Assembly: GCA_000310025.1 (NCBI GenBank)
Contig: FN648379.1
Location: 202,527-243,786, forward strand
Source: Ectocarpus siliculosus
Taxonomy: Eukaryota; Sar; Phaeophyceae; Ectocarpales; Ectocarpaceae
Length of the DNA stretch: 41,260 nucleotides
Reading direction: 5' to 3'
Of the stretch, positions 28,401-40,117 are shown in pieces. Under the pieces are notes generated by a model that saw nothing but the letters and a program-made list of their open reading frames with translations, was not told the origin of the DNA and searched no databases. Positions within the stretch are counted from its first letter, which is position 1; each line of letters starts with the position of its first letter. The position numbers and the translations under genes were made by a program.

Positions 28401-29774
28401 CCTCCATTTTTCCACCTTGGCCGGTGCTATACGGCTACGGCGCTCTTGCCTGCGCACGGCCTCTTCCAGGTATCGGTCCTTCAGTCCAAGTCGAGCACGC
28501 TCCCGCCGCTCTCGGGCAGCGGTTCCCCGAAGCTTCATCCCCTCGGCGCTCCCTCCAACCGATACCAACCTGTTAGAGTGGTTCCGCGGAGTGGATAGGG
28601 GGTGGGGAAGGGGGCGTACTCTTGTGTTTTGCGTGTGTTAGATTTTTGACCGCGCGTCCTCGAGAAGACGGAGGATTGTTTCCCCACGGGATAGATCACC
28701 GATTCCCAATCGTTCCGGTGTGAGAGGGACAGACTGCAAGTAGCGCACGCACACCAGTTATTGGACGCTCCCTACTATATGGCTTCCTTTCTCACGACAT
28801 TAGTAGCTCACCACAAGGGGCACGCGACGCTGAGGGGTTGGTTCGCATGCCGGGCACTCCGAGCCCGTTTCACCCAGCTCTTCCCCGAACGTACAGCCGT
28901 TACCGCACAAAGCGCATCGGTGTACTGCATACCCACCACACAACACCGCGTGTGCACGTGGCCCGCGAAAGAAAACCCACGATCCCGCCATCATCAGTCA
29001 CCACGACCACCCACCTACCCCCACACAAGACACACTAGACCAACCACCAGCACGACAACCAACCTACCCCCCCCCACAAAACCAAACACCGCGTTTGAAA
29101 GAGCGGAGGTATCTTCACCTGTGCTGCATCTGTGCGGCGAAAGAAGCGTCGTACCCGTCCGCGCTCTCCTCCGCGTGCCCCCTGAGCACCGCTTCCACTT
29201 CGTCCGGGAGCAAGCGGTGGGCGTCGGGGCCGATGTGAGGAATCGGATGCGCCTCCAGATCAGCATCCGGGCGTTGTCCGTCGCTGCAGCATCGGACACG
29301 CGAGTTTGTCGTACAGGGGGGAGGGGCACACGTGAGGCGGCGGCTTTGAGGTCAGGACGTGAGAGGGATGTGGAAAATAAAGAAGATGCACTCTAAAAAA
29401 CTGCTGATGTGTGCATCCGGAGGCGGCGACGGTGGCGGTAGCCGGCGGTGGCTTTGAGGTCAGCACGTGATAGAGGGGTATGTTGAACAAGAAGCAACAA
29501 AGAAGACGCCTCCTAAAAACTGGAGGCGGCGGCCTTGAGGTCAGCACGTGAAGACAGGGACATTGAAGTTTAAAACTGCTGTTGTTGGGTGTATCCGTCT
29601 CGTGCATGCTGTGCTGCCCATGGCGGCGTCAAAAAAATGACACCAACCCACTCACTTTTTGTTCTCCTGCTGTTCTGCGGACTGCTGCAGTACCGCCGCC
29701 GCGTCCCCCGCGAAGAGGTCATCCCCGAACCCGCTGCCGCCGATCGCGCCGCCTGGGCCGCCACTCCAACCACC

Positions 29775-29806
<32 letters not shown>

Positions 29807-32800
29807 CGTCGTCTCCGTCACCGCCGCCTTGGGCCGCCGCCGCGGTGGACGGGGCGGCCGCTCGTGCTGCGCCCAAGTCCCAAGGGATAGCTTCGGCTTC
29901 GCGGCTGGTCTTCTCCTGCAGGCAGGAATGCAAGCAGGCGCGCAGGCAGGCAGCGGCAAAAACTAAAGTTATCTTGTAGAAAATGTACACAAAAACACAG
30001 AAAGACTACCCGTTCGAGATGCCACAGCAGTTGAAAGGGATGTGCTCAAGTCTTTTGGAGGGCAACCGGCCGGAAGCTGGGCTTGGTTTTGTTTCGGTGG
30101 TGCCCGGTCGATCGGAATATGTGCCAACATATTTGTGTCTCGTGTAAGCAGAGACCGTTTCGAGCAACGCTGTTAAGGTACACAGGAGGGCGTAGTGCGA
30201 TACTGCGGTCCCCACGGGGTATGTACACGCTGCTAGCGCCTCCGGTACATGCTGGTACGTCTGGAACGCTCTCCAAAGCCGCCGCACACACGGAATGACC
30301 TCGGCACACCAAGCAAGCGCTACGCGACCCTTGTGTAAGGTTAAAAGTGCTGCATTCCACAAACGCCCACAAAACTTAAAGCAAACATGAACAGTACTGT
30401 AAGCGCCACCCTCGGCCGCGCGTCTCGCCGAACACCGCTCCACTAGTACACCGACACCGATCACCTGCTCTATTCCCCCCACCTTTTCCCATCCTCAAAC
30501 TCAACCAAAGCACTTCTCACTCCCCATGCACTGCCCTGTCTGCAAGTCTACAAGCCGCCCATCCGTGAGCTCGGCAGTAGACATCAACGGAGGGACAGAC
30601 AACCACGCACAGTAATCAATGAGCAAACAAAAACGGGAAAATAAATGCACAACACACGAGTTCCACGCCTGCAAGGCCGCGACTCGACTCCTAACACTCA
30701 CCCTCGACCTCCTCTCGCGATAGCTCTCCACCTGGTCGTCGGGGTACCCCGCTCTCGACCTCGCTCTTTTGGCCGCGAGGCCCCCGGCTTGTTTGATCAG
30801 CGGGCTAAACCCGGCGTACCGTCTAAAAACAAAATGCGAAGCAGAAACAATCGGGCATGTAAACCGCGGGAAACAGAGGAAGAGGGAGACAAGAGAAAGA
30901 AAAACGTCCAACAGTCTGGGAAAAAAAGGCAAGTAATCCGCGGGAAACGAAGAGAGGATTAAGAGAAGAAAAAAAAACGGCGTACCGTACCGTCTGAAAA
31001 ACAAGGGGGGGCAAGTAATCCGCGCGAAACAGGGGAAGAGATAGAGAAAACACACTCACACACAACCATAGTGGGAACTGGCGCAAAACAACCACAACCA
31101 ACCCGGGAATACCGTCGAGCGTCGTAAAACCCATATCTCCATGGACAGCACAAATCGCAGGGAGGGCAGAGACACGTTTGTGGACTAGGATTCAACTAAA
31201 CATGTAAACAGCATCGGAGCGTGCGGCCGACATATGGGACACAAGGGCGTGGAAAGCCCCAACCGCTTAAGTTCAACCAGTCAGTCCTTTGTTGGGGGTA
31301 GGCCTCGCCCACCTCCCATCCAGAGGACGGATGTCGTCCCCCTTCGATTCAAGTGTGTCACCGCACCACCATAGAACGCGGCACCACTTAAGAACTTAAC
31401 AGGAAAGAACTGGAGCCTAAAAAAAAAAAACAAGTCTAAGAACTTGGCCGTAAGAACAGGTGCTCAGTCAAGAAGCCTACACTAAAACCAATATGGTCAC
31501 ACTAAAACCTAAATAGTCACACTATATAACCTATATAGTTACACCAAGACCTATACACCAGTGGCCGTGGGGGTAGTCTACCCCATAGACAAAAAAAGCA
31601 ACAAAACCTCACGTTAGCCAAAAAACAAGAGGTTCGTGAGTGGAGGCGCGTCTGAACACGCTTCCACGAGGAGGGGAAGGGTCCTCCCCGTCCTCTCCTG
31701 TGTCTCGCCTCCTTTCTCACCTTTGGTACATCTCGTCGAAGCCCCCGCCAGCGCCGAAGTCGTCGGCCGTGTACTCGGAGCCTTCCGCGGAAAAGCGCAG
31801 AAACTTAGGCTTGCCCACCGCCGCCGCCACGGCCTGCTCGTGCCCGCTGTGCAAGTGAATGTCATCCAGCTCTGAAAGCAAATATGCAGGTTCGGGGGGG
31901 AGAGTTGCAAACTCGGATACGAGATACAACCGCCGGCTGTGGCGTGCACGCGCCTTCGAATACCCGGTTATCCACACACACCGAGCGTGCACGGAGACAT
32001 TGTACATTATTGCATGGTTTTACCGCGAACGGACTGCTCTGCAAAGCTGTCCACTTCACGATAAAAGGAAACAGAAACGGCCAGGTGCTTGTCAACACGC
32101 GCCCCGTCAGGCAGAAGAAGGCGAAAACCGAGCAGCCGGCAACAACAGCCAGCAACAACAACTACTACTACAACAATGTCCGCGGCAAAATGACGAAAAA
32201 TGGCGCACTTTTGTTGCGCGTTCGAAGACGCGGCGCACCGAACTGGCATATCACAAAGTCGGTACCCCCAGGCGGCGATAGCGTCCTGGAGGGCCAACCG
32301 AACCTACGCTGGACAAAGGCATGGGCAACAACCCTTCGGGTGCGCATAGCCGAACCCAGACAAACCCAGTGTACACGCGCGCGACAAAGCACCTATTAAT
32401 TGTTGGCTTCCTCTGCTTGAGCAGGATCTCAGTGCACGTCGGGGGCGGCGGCGATCACGTACGCCACCACCACAAAAAAAAAAAAAAAACACACACACAC
32501 AAGACAGACCAAGACACATCCGCCACACCTGGCAGCAGGCAGTGCCCCCCGTCCCTATCCGCCGCCCCGCCCCGGACCACGCTGCGCGGGTGGTTCCTCT
32601 CCCCCTCGATCAGCTCGGCGAGCTTCTTCCCTATCAGGTCCCCCCACACGACGGGGTCCACCTCCACGGGCCTCGAGTACTGCCGCCGTCCCGCCAACAG
32701 GGCTTGCCGTTCGTGATAAGCCTTCCAGGTCTTCCGGGCGTAGTCCGGGGTGGCTCGCGGTGCGCCGGCCAGCCCCGGCGACGCCCCGTAAGGCGAAGGA

Positions 32801-32865
32801 GGCCAGCCTGCGTCGTCCGAGCCGACGGCCTCGTCGGTCTCGGCAACCGCCGCCAGCATTGGCAT
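25488..32865 (-). CDS. Large low-complexity, partly coiled-coil protein of unknown function, eight exons
   Basis: Exons: 32865-32529, 31871-31721, 30822-30702, 29915-29656, 29283-29119, 28569-28402, 27757-27434 and 26967-25488. They join in frame to about 1001 aa (intron phases 1,2,0,2,2,2,2), and that phase agreement is the main evidence. Exon 1 has the non-repetitive stretch KTWKAYHERQALLAGRRQYS and VVWGDLIGKKLAELIEGE. Exons 3, 6 and 7 encode Arg/Glu-rich, probably helical or coiled-coil segments (AARERRERARLGLKDRYLEE; RKQQRREERRAERVARLELK). Exon 4 has a glycine run, exon 7 acidic and proline runs, and exon 8 (492 aa) is Gly/Ser/Ala-rich and likely disordered. No family was recognised and no signal or membrane segment was seen. 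The donor of exon 6 (GTGGTG) and the acceptor of exon 7 are weak and least certain. A 486-aa open frame on the opposite strand of exon 8 is judged a shadow. Confidence 0.62.
31373..31645 (-). repeat. Dispersed repeat, copy B (in intron 2 of the large unknown gene)
   Basis: Inverted partner of 23591-23825. This copy has the core GGGGTAGACTACCCC, an extra TAGTGTGACTAT-type internal repeat and an A-run (31420-31431). Its ends appear to be CTCCACTCACGAACC and GCGTTCT in repeat orientation. No clear target-site duplication could be set by eye. Confidence 0.8.
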
Positions 32866-32884
32866 GTTTTTATTTCGAGCTTAC

Positions 32885-33140
32885 TTTGGAGAGGGTGTGG
32901 AGGTTCGTCGTCGCCGGCGTTTTGCTGATGGTTTGGGCTCGAGAGCTTCCTTGCTTCCAGCGTGCTCACTCTCGCTCCGGCTTTCTTCTGCCTAGCGCAG
33001 CTTCGACGGCAGCCGCCGCTGCCGCTGCCGCTGCCGCTGCTGCTATTGGTGAGCTGCTTCGGCTCTTCGTGGAACACCGCCTCCCCCCCCCCCGCGGTCG
33101 CCCCCGCCCTCCCTTCTCTTCCCCCGCGGGGGCTTACACC
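32885..33140 (-). other. Possible alternative upstream exon of the large unknown gene
   Basis: On the minus strand a strong acceptor (TGTATTTCCACAG) precedes 33140 and a good donor (GTAAGC) follows 32885. The frame between them is open for 85 codons (from GVSPRGG to DDEPPHPLQ, with a Gly-Ser run) and ends in phase 1. That is the phase needed to join exon 2 at 31871, so it could replace the first exon at 32865-32529. The coding evidence is modest because of low complexity. Confidence 0.4.
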
Positions 33141-33410
33141 CTGTGGAAATACAGGTAAATACTCCAGCGACCGCTGCCTGCTAATCTCTCCCTCCCGTTC
33201 GATTCCTCCAGGTTGGACCAAAATGCCTACGGCTTTGCTGAGTCCGTGTGCCTTCACCGACCCCCCCACCTCTGCTCCTCCTTCTAGTTCTCCCACTCTA
33301 AATACTCCCTCAATAACGACCCACCCCCACCCCCCCACCTCTCCTTGTCTTCCTCCTTCTCGTTCTCGTTATCCCCACTCTAAATACCCTTTGTCAACAT
33401 GAGCCAACAA

Positions 33411-33820
33411 TCAAAGTTGTTGGGACTCTTTTCTCTCTCTGCCACCGTCGGCTCCACCGTTGTCGCCCGCCCCCCCCCCCTCTACGCTGTAGCCTTCGTG
33501 CGTGCCCTCCCTTTCCCCCTTCCCGTCCGCGTTAACCTCCTGCTTCAATGCCGCCGCCGCCGTGCCCCTCGTGTCCACCCTTGAGTCCGAACAATCCTCG
33601 GCGATCGACCTCCGACCTTCCCTGGAGGAACCCCCGCCGCCGCCGGCAGCCGCGGCCTTGTGTGCCGACTCGCCTTCCCTCCGCTCTTGTCCGCTCTCCG
33701 CCCCCACCTTCCGCTTCCCAGCGCAAGCCGGAGCCACGGTGTCGTCAGCCGCAGTACCGCCGCCTCCGGCGGCCGCAGCAGCTTCTCCGGCGTCAGCGTT
33801 GCTGGCAGATGGCTCGGCCC

Positions 33821-33866
<46 letters not shown>

Positions 33867-34535
33867 TGTCGCCGCTGTGCCTTCGGAGGTGGCTTCCTCC
33901 GCCTCTGCGATTATTCTAGCTCCCCCCTCTTCCCTCGCCGTCCCCGCGCCAGTTGTCGCGGACTCTGCCGCTCGGCCGCCCCTTTCGGGCGACGCCTCCG
34001 TTGCCTTCTTCGAACCCCCCTCCTGTACCTTGTTCCGCCGCTCCGGGAAGTTCGTCCGAGTGGCCCCTGCGGCGGGGGGCGGCGGCGGCGGCGGCGGTGA
34101 CGCCGATGTGGGTTCGTCGGCAGCCTCGAAAAACCTTGCCGACAGCGAAGCGCGCGTGTCGCCGATGTCCGCCTCGTCGAACCGGCTGCTCAAAGGGGGG
34201 CCCCGCCGCTTGTACTCCTTGTGTCTCACGCGTTGGCTCCGGAACTCGAGCGGAATTTCGGACGAAGCTGCTGCTTGTTCGTGGCGTGAATTAGTTTTTT
34301 TTTTTGGGGGGGGGGCGGTCAGAAATATCGCTCTGCGTTTCGGGAGAGAACCGCACGCCCTTCTTGTGTTGAAGCTTAATGCGAGGGGGCGTAGAGGGCC
34401 CTGAGTCGGAGATGCGTTCAGTGGAGGGGGTGAGACCATGGGGCAGGCGACGGGATACCACATGCGGGTACTATCTAAAGGCCGAACACCGAAGCCGTTG
34501 TACATACGGAGGGGGGAGGGAGGGGGCTCTCGCAT
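33411..34535 (-). CDS. Low-complexity coding region of unknown function, possible frameshift
   Basis: An open frame of 374 codons ends with TGA at 33411. Its non-repetitive part (EFRSQRVRHKEYKRRG, SSRFDEADIGDTRASLSARF, about 34110-34260) looks truly coding. The rest is rich in Ala, Glu and Gly, with poly-Ala and poly-Pro runs, and looks disordered. Upstream of a C10-A11 double homopolymer (about 34299-34317) the more protein-like reading is in another frame: TPSTERISDSGPSTPPRIKL and KKGVRFSPETQSD. So either the homopolymer hides an indel or one reading is chance. It could be the last exon of a gene, or it could splice at a weak donor near 33490-33540 into 33140 and join the large gene to its left. 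Upstream exons were not found. Confidence 0.4.
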
Positions 34536-36241
34536 TGTTGCATGCGGTATGTAGTCTTAGCAGCACAGAGCTAGCAAGAGGCAGGGGAATCGCGAAAGGA
34601 AAACTGCCAGTGGCTTCCATGGTAGTTGGAAGAAACCCAAACACCCAAAAATGGTGCTACCATGAAATGGTACCTGGAATGCAACACCTGTTGCATCATG
34701 CATACAACGTTGGACATGCGGAACCACAGGGAGTATTGTACACAAGCAAGCAGAGTGCTGTTGGTGTAATATCAGTGACGGCAGGATATTAATGCGAACG
34801 GCGTTGTTGCCGGTGTCCACCCTAAATAGCGTCTGGTGGTGAGATGGCGTCTCGTGAGAAGACCCAGGTGGTTACAGGCAGTTTCAAAATCCGGCACGGT
34901 TGTAGGTCAACTTGCACATGATGGACGGCACCGCGAACCCGCGGGCAGAATCATGTATTGTAGGGTGGCCTGCATCGGGACCAAGAACGATTTGGAGGTA
35001 TGCTGCGTCACTGCTGCTGCAGTAAACATCGAATTGAGAGCAAATCGTATGTAGGCGGTTCGGTTGTTTGTACATAGAGGGCCACAGTTTTCGGAGTGTA
35101 TGTATGGGGAACGCAGATCCGCAAGCGGGAGAGGTCGAAGCAAGCCGGGCGACAGAAGGAGTAATTATTCTGGCATATTCCGTTCAGGAGATTATGTGAT
35201 TTTTCGTTTGTCCTGCTGACGTCGTCGTTGTGGTAGAGGCCGCACCTTACGGCAGTTGTTGTAGCACAGGAGTATGCAATTGTCGGCAACGGCTCTACGC
35301 GTTGTACGCACGTGTGTACTACCGTAGGCAGTCATGCGCCTTCTCGGCAGTCCGCACCAAGCAGCAGATCAAGTGGGCAAGAGGGTCGTCTGCGGGTGGG
35401 GGCGACAGGAAATGCTGCTGCTTCAATTCCTGCTGCTGGTGCTGCTGCTGGTGCTGCTGCTGATATATATGTGCGTGGGCGTGGCCGTTCGCGTCGTGTC
35501 GGCGTTGGGTGTTGCATCGATGCGTCTTCATATCAGACCGGTCACCACAACGGCTCTACAGCTGCCCGTGTGTGTGCGCACTGCAATGTTGGAAAGCCGT
35601 AGTTGAGACAGAGCACCTCGACAAGCAAAGAGAATTCTGAATTCAGCTTTGCCTTTGACGACGCCCCACGGAGGGGGGGGGGGGCTCAACACCGTTCTAT
35701 GTACCCGCCCTCACCTCGTCTCGGTGTTGCCGGTGCTGCTCCTTCGTCAGGCTTGGTTGTTGGTGTTCTGGTCCTCGGCGGCGTGATATGCTCCATGTTC
35801 TCTCAGCAGGCCATTGCGTTGCGTTCTCTACGACGACACAGCGGGAGGAGGAGGAGGACAAAGTTGCAAACGCACGTGGGGCGATGAAGGTGGACGCTTG
35901 GCGCCCTCGGCTTGTCGGCGTTGTTGGCGTGGACGATGAGGATGTTGAGCTTCGCAGCACAAGGTCTCAAGAAAGGAGCAAGGAACAACAACACCCGGCG
36001 GGACCCGCGTACAATCGGTTCGGCAAACGCACGAATGCACAGCAGCGCCCTGGGTATATTATGCGGCCCGCACGCATCTGTGTTCTTACCTCGGCGCTGC
36101 GATCTTCTCCTCGTGCGTCCCGTTGGCCGTTCGTTGCGTCGGGGCGGAGAGGGGGGACGAGGCAAGTGCTGTTAAAAGTTAAAAGAGCACGTTTGGAATT
36201 AAAATGTCCCCGTTCGGGACAAAAACGCGGCGCATCTCAAC
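34536..36241. other. Intergenic between divergent units; CTG tract
   Basis: Open frames on both strands are short or unremarkable, and none was recognised. A CTG tract with TGG interruptions (35412-35462) runs into a short TATATA. The last few hundred bases should include the promoter and 5' UTR of the PfkB kinase. A 157-codon plus-strand frame at 35788-36261 overlaps the kinase start but shows no family features. Confidence 0.5.
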
Positions 36242-39200
36242 ATGCGATTTGCAACATTTAAGACAGCGTCGCTGCGGACTGCCGCGACGCACAGGAAGCC
36301 TCCGTGTGCGCACCGGATGACCCGCAACAGCAGCTTTTACCTCCTGGTGGCCCTGGTGGCTGCCGCTGTCCTTCCTCTCCGCCCTGCTTTCGTTGTGCAC
36401 ATGTCTTCGGGAACAGCAGCAGGAAGCCACAGGAGCAGCGAGGACTACAGACGTTCGCTCGTTGTGGTGGGTCTAAACGGCGCCCAACAGCGCACCATCA
36501 TCTTCAAGCCCCCGAAGGGCCTGCGCGTGGGCGACGTCAATCGGGCGAGCTCCGTTGGTTCGGGCATCGGAGGCAAGGGACAGAACGTGTGCGTCGCGCT
36601 TCGAACTCTTGCGGAGGGCGGCGGTGTTGCGGACGATGGTGCTCAGAGAGAGGTTGATGTCACGCTAGCCCACTTTGCCGGCGGCAAATCAGGTGAGGCA
36701 TGGGGAGTTGATATTGGCGTGTGTGATGGGTCGTAATGTTGTGCGAGAGCGAAGTGGTACTTAGGGACACGATGCACACTTGAATGCCGCGCCTGATTGC
36801 TGTTGGGCGGTGTACATGCATGGCACTTTGCAGCGGCTGCAGCATCAGCAACCCGTCGGCAACATCAAAACGGTGTTCCTTCCAAAGCAGTATTTGGTGC
36901 CCACCGCCGTTGTGGATCATGTAAATAGCGGCGCTCGTTCCAGCAGACAACGCATGTTACGAGACGCCTACCAGCTCGCCACGCGCAAGACCCCCAAAAT
37001 GCTATGATGATATCTGTAATTGAGTCTGGAGTCTGCCGCCAGCCACACGGGCAACAGCACGCTTTACAGGCGAATGCAATGTGTGTGTCTTTGGCATGCA
37101 TTTGTATTGTAACATGTACAGTAGGCAAAATACAAAAGATCGCCGCGCTGCCCTTGTTTTGGGGGAAGCCTCCCCTCGACACGCGTCCTAATCCGCAACC
37201 GCTGCACCCTGCCCAAACAGGGGAATCTGTGTGCGAAAACCTCTCGGCCATGGGCGTGAAGCTCGTCACCTCCGCCACCGAGGCCGAGATGCGGCTATGC
37301 ACCTCCCTCGTGGACGAACGCTTCGGCGAGACGACGGAGATCATAGAGCCCTGGTCGGCAGAGGTGCAGCATGCGGCCTTCGCGAGGATATATGTAGTTT
37401 TAGCAGGGGTTACGCGTTTGGGCTGGGGGTTAGGGTCAGGGTTACGAAGCCCCCCTCTCTATTTTCACATGTATTATAGGTAACGCTTAATATTCTCTCG
37501 CGAAGGCGGTCCGCACAGGTGCGAAGGGTTCACCGCCACGACGCGCGTTTCCTCCGTTTTTCTTTCTTTCATGGTGGCTTGCGAACATCCCGATCGACGG
37601 CAGTTTGCTGCGCTGCTTGCTGCGGGGGATTGGTTACTGCGAACGCGAGGCCGGCAATTTTTTTTTTTTTTATCTCGGCTTACGGACGGACGGTCGTGGG
37701 TGTTCGCGTTGTCAACCAAGGATCCCCTAACCTGCTGTGTCCTTGTGTTCACTGCCCTGATGCTATGTTTTACCCAAAAGGCCGTTACATTCAGTCGACG
37801 ACCCTCTCGTTATGACGGCGGATCTACGGTTGTGTCTGGTCGTGGCACTCACTCCCCAGATCACGGACGAAGAGCAGCAAGTTCTTCTGGCGGACTGCAA
37901 GTCGACGTTCGGAGAGGTTCCCTGCATCCACGGCGTGGCGATCATGGGGAGCAATCCTGTGGGAGTGGGCAAGGACGCGCTCGTGGATGTAGGGAACCTT
38001 GCCTGCGTGTGCCCTGTTAGAGCGAGGTGTCCGTAGGTACCGTGCCCCCGTGCCCTTCGTTTGCCGTACACGAAACGGAGTTGGAGAGGTTTTCGAACGA
38101 CCTTCTCGCGGGCTGGGACAGCATCACCAGTTTTTCCTGACAGCAGTCCTTCTTCCCTCAAGGGACGATCGGAATCGCTCACACTCCCGCGGAGAACCGG
38201 TGGTGTTCTCGCGTCAGCATCTATCCGTACAACGTTTTTTTTTTAGTGTCTTACAGACCCGGCATTGGCGGCATCGATTTTGCGCCACGTCCTTTCAGGA
38301 CTTTGCTCATTCTTGCACCTGCAGCAGCAAGAAAACCTCGCTTGTTTTCGGTCTTTCACGATGATGAGACGATTAGGCACGAGGAATGAAGAGCCTCTCC
38401 GTTGCTCCTTTTTTGTCAAGCTCGTAGTCTCTCGTTGTCCGATGTGCCCGCTGAACCATCTCGTCGTGTCGTCTCTCACCACCACCGCAACACCCGCCCG
38501 CCTCGACGTGTGTAATGTCTCTCTCTCTCTTGCGCCCGCCATTTGCGTAGATCATGGGCGCGATCACGGAGTCGGCAGGCTTCAAGGGGGCGGAGACGCG
38601 TGTGCTCGTAGATAGCGTGGTGGGGTTCCAGGCTCTCGTGGACACCGGCCACATCAGCTTGCTAAAGGTAGGAAACGATGGGACGCTCCCAACACGTTGA
38701 TTTGGACTCTGGAAGGCCTGCCGTTCAATGAAGTTTGTTGTCTCAGGTATCCACGTTCGAAACACCTATGAAGTTACGTCCTATTTGTAGAGAAACGTTC
38801 AAGGTTGTGCCCTTGCCATGCGACGTTTCGGCGAAGCCGTGGTGCACCTATCGCAACGGCCACACCCCAGGCAGTACCTTCGTGCGTTTTTTTTTTTTTT
38901 TTATCGCCTGTAAGGGTGTTCCCGACATTCCGCACGGTCCCATGCTTTAGGCAGTCGTGTGTACCTCTTTTTCCGTCCGACGCTTCTTGCCGTCCTCTCC
39001 TCGGCAAGATGCACGGCTGCGGCAGTCAGCTCTCGAGCGGGCGAGAAGAAGACTAACCGTTCGCGTTCCGTTCACCGCCTTGTGCAATGCAATACACGCA
39101 TATTTTCTGAGTCTCGGGGTAGCCAGCTGTTTTCCCACCAATGTTTCTGCTTCTGTTAGCAGTGGCGGTGGTGTGGTCCTGACGACCCCTCCTGACAGTT

Positions 39201-40117
39201 CCGCCTTGTTGACGCCCGCTCTACTAACACGTGGTATAGGTTAACGCCGAAGAAGTGGTGTCGCTTGCGGAGAGCGGGAGGGAGGGCGATGGCGAGGGAG
39301 AAGGGGGGGGAGGCGTGTCCGTGTGGATGGAAGACAAGCTGGCGATGGCGGCGGCGGAGCTGTTCGTGCGGCACGAGGGCCGTTTGCCGTGGATCGCGGT
39401 GACGAACGGGGGTCTTCCATCGTACCTCTTCAGCCGAGAGTTCCTTGGGGAGGACGGATCCTTGAGCTCGTTTTGGAGGTATTTTATACTGTTGCCGCAT
39501 GGCTTGCCCAAGGGAGGGGGGGGCGGGGAGGCGGGGCGTTTCGTCAATCATGCTTGACCTTGGTGGGATGCATAGTAGAACGCTCGCAGAAGTAAAAACC
39601 CAAGACGAAACGCGATGGAGTGTTCGCGTACAAGCAAAGCGCTTTTTGGCGGGAAAGGCTGTGTTTCTGCGGGGCAGAGGGCTACCATCGGCGGTCGGCA
39701 TGTTTTTCTTGGCACAGATTTGGACGCTCCCAGACTTTGACCCTTTTCCGATCTTCAACAGTCCCTATGCAATTTCCCCGCGAATTTCGTGTTTATCCCT
39801 GTCGACAGCAGTGGCGATGAAATAATAAACTGAGCCTCGACCCTATTTATTTTCATCTCCGGTCCCGTTCTGTGTGCAGAGTAACCCCCGCTCCGGTGGA
39901 CGCCGTAAACCCGATCGGGGCGGGAGATGCGGTGGCCGCGGCGACGCTGTACGAGTGGACGCGAGGCGAGGAGTTGCCAGAGGCGTTCCGAAGAGCTCTC
40001 TCCGTAGGGGGTGCGACGTGCACGAGCAGGAACCCCGTCTGCAACTCGTACTTCTCGATTGAGGAGGCCAGGGGGCTCTTGCCTGATGTTCGCCTAGAGC
40101 AGATTCAGCGAAAGTAG
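36242..40117 (+). CDS. PfkB-family carbohydrate kinase, probably plastid-targeted, six exons
   Basis: Exons: 36242-36692, 37221-37363, 37860-37988, 38551-38667, 39240-39478 and 39880-40117. They join in frame to 438 aa (phases 1,0,0,0,2). The ribokinase/PfkB fold is shown by N79-G80, the substrate-binding GIGGKGQNV (108-116), EIIEPWSAEITDEE across intron 2, the KVNAEE motif (280-285, usual KxNxxE), IAVTNGG, and the catalytic-loop NPIGAGDAVAAA (370-381) whose Asp376 is the expected base. This order resembles 1-phosphofructokinase/tagatose-6-phosphate kinase-like members, but the sugar is not determined. The leader LLVALVAAAVLPLRPAFVVH, with Phe after Ala, fits a heterokont plastid signal. It works best if translation starts at Met26 (36317) rather than Met1, so the start is uncertain. 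Introns show T-rich tracts and no mobile elements. Confidence 0.87.

Noticed and set aside
35788-36261. 157-codon plus-strand frame just upstream of the kinase
   Set aside because: It overlaps the kinase start in another frame, shows no domain, and the opposite strand is equally open.
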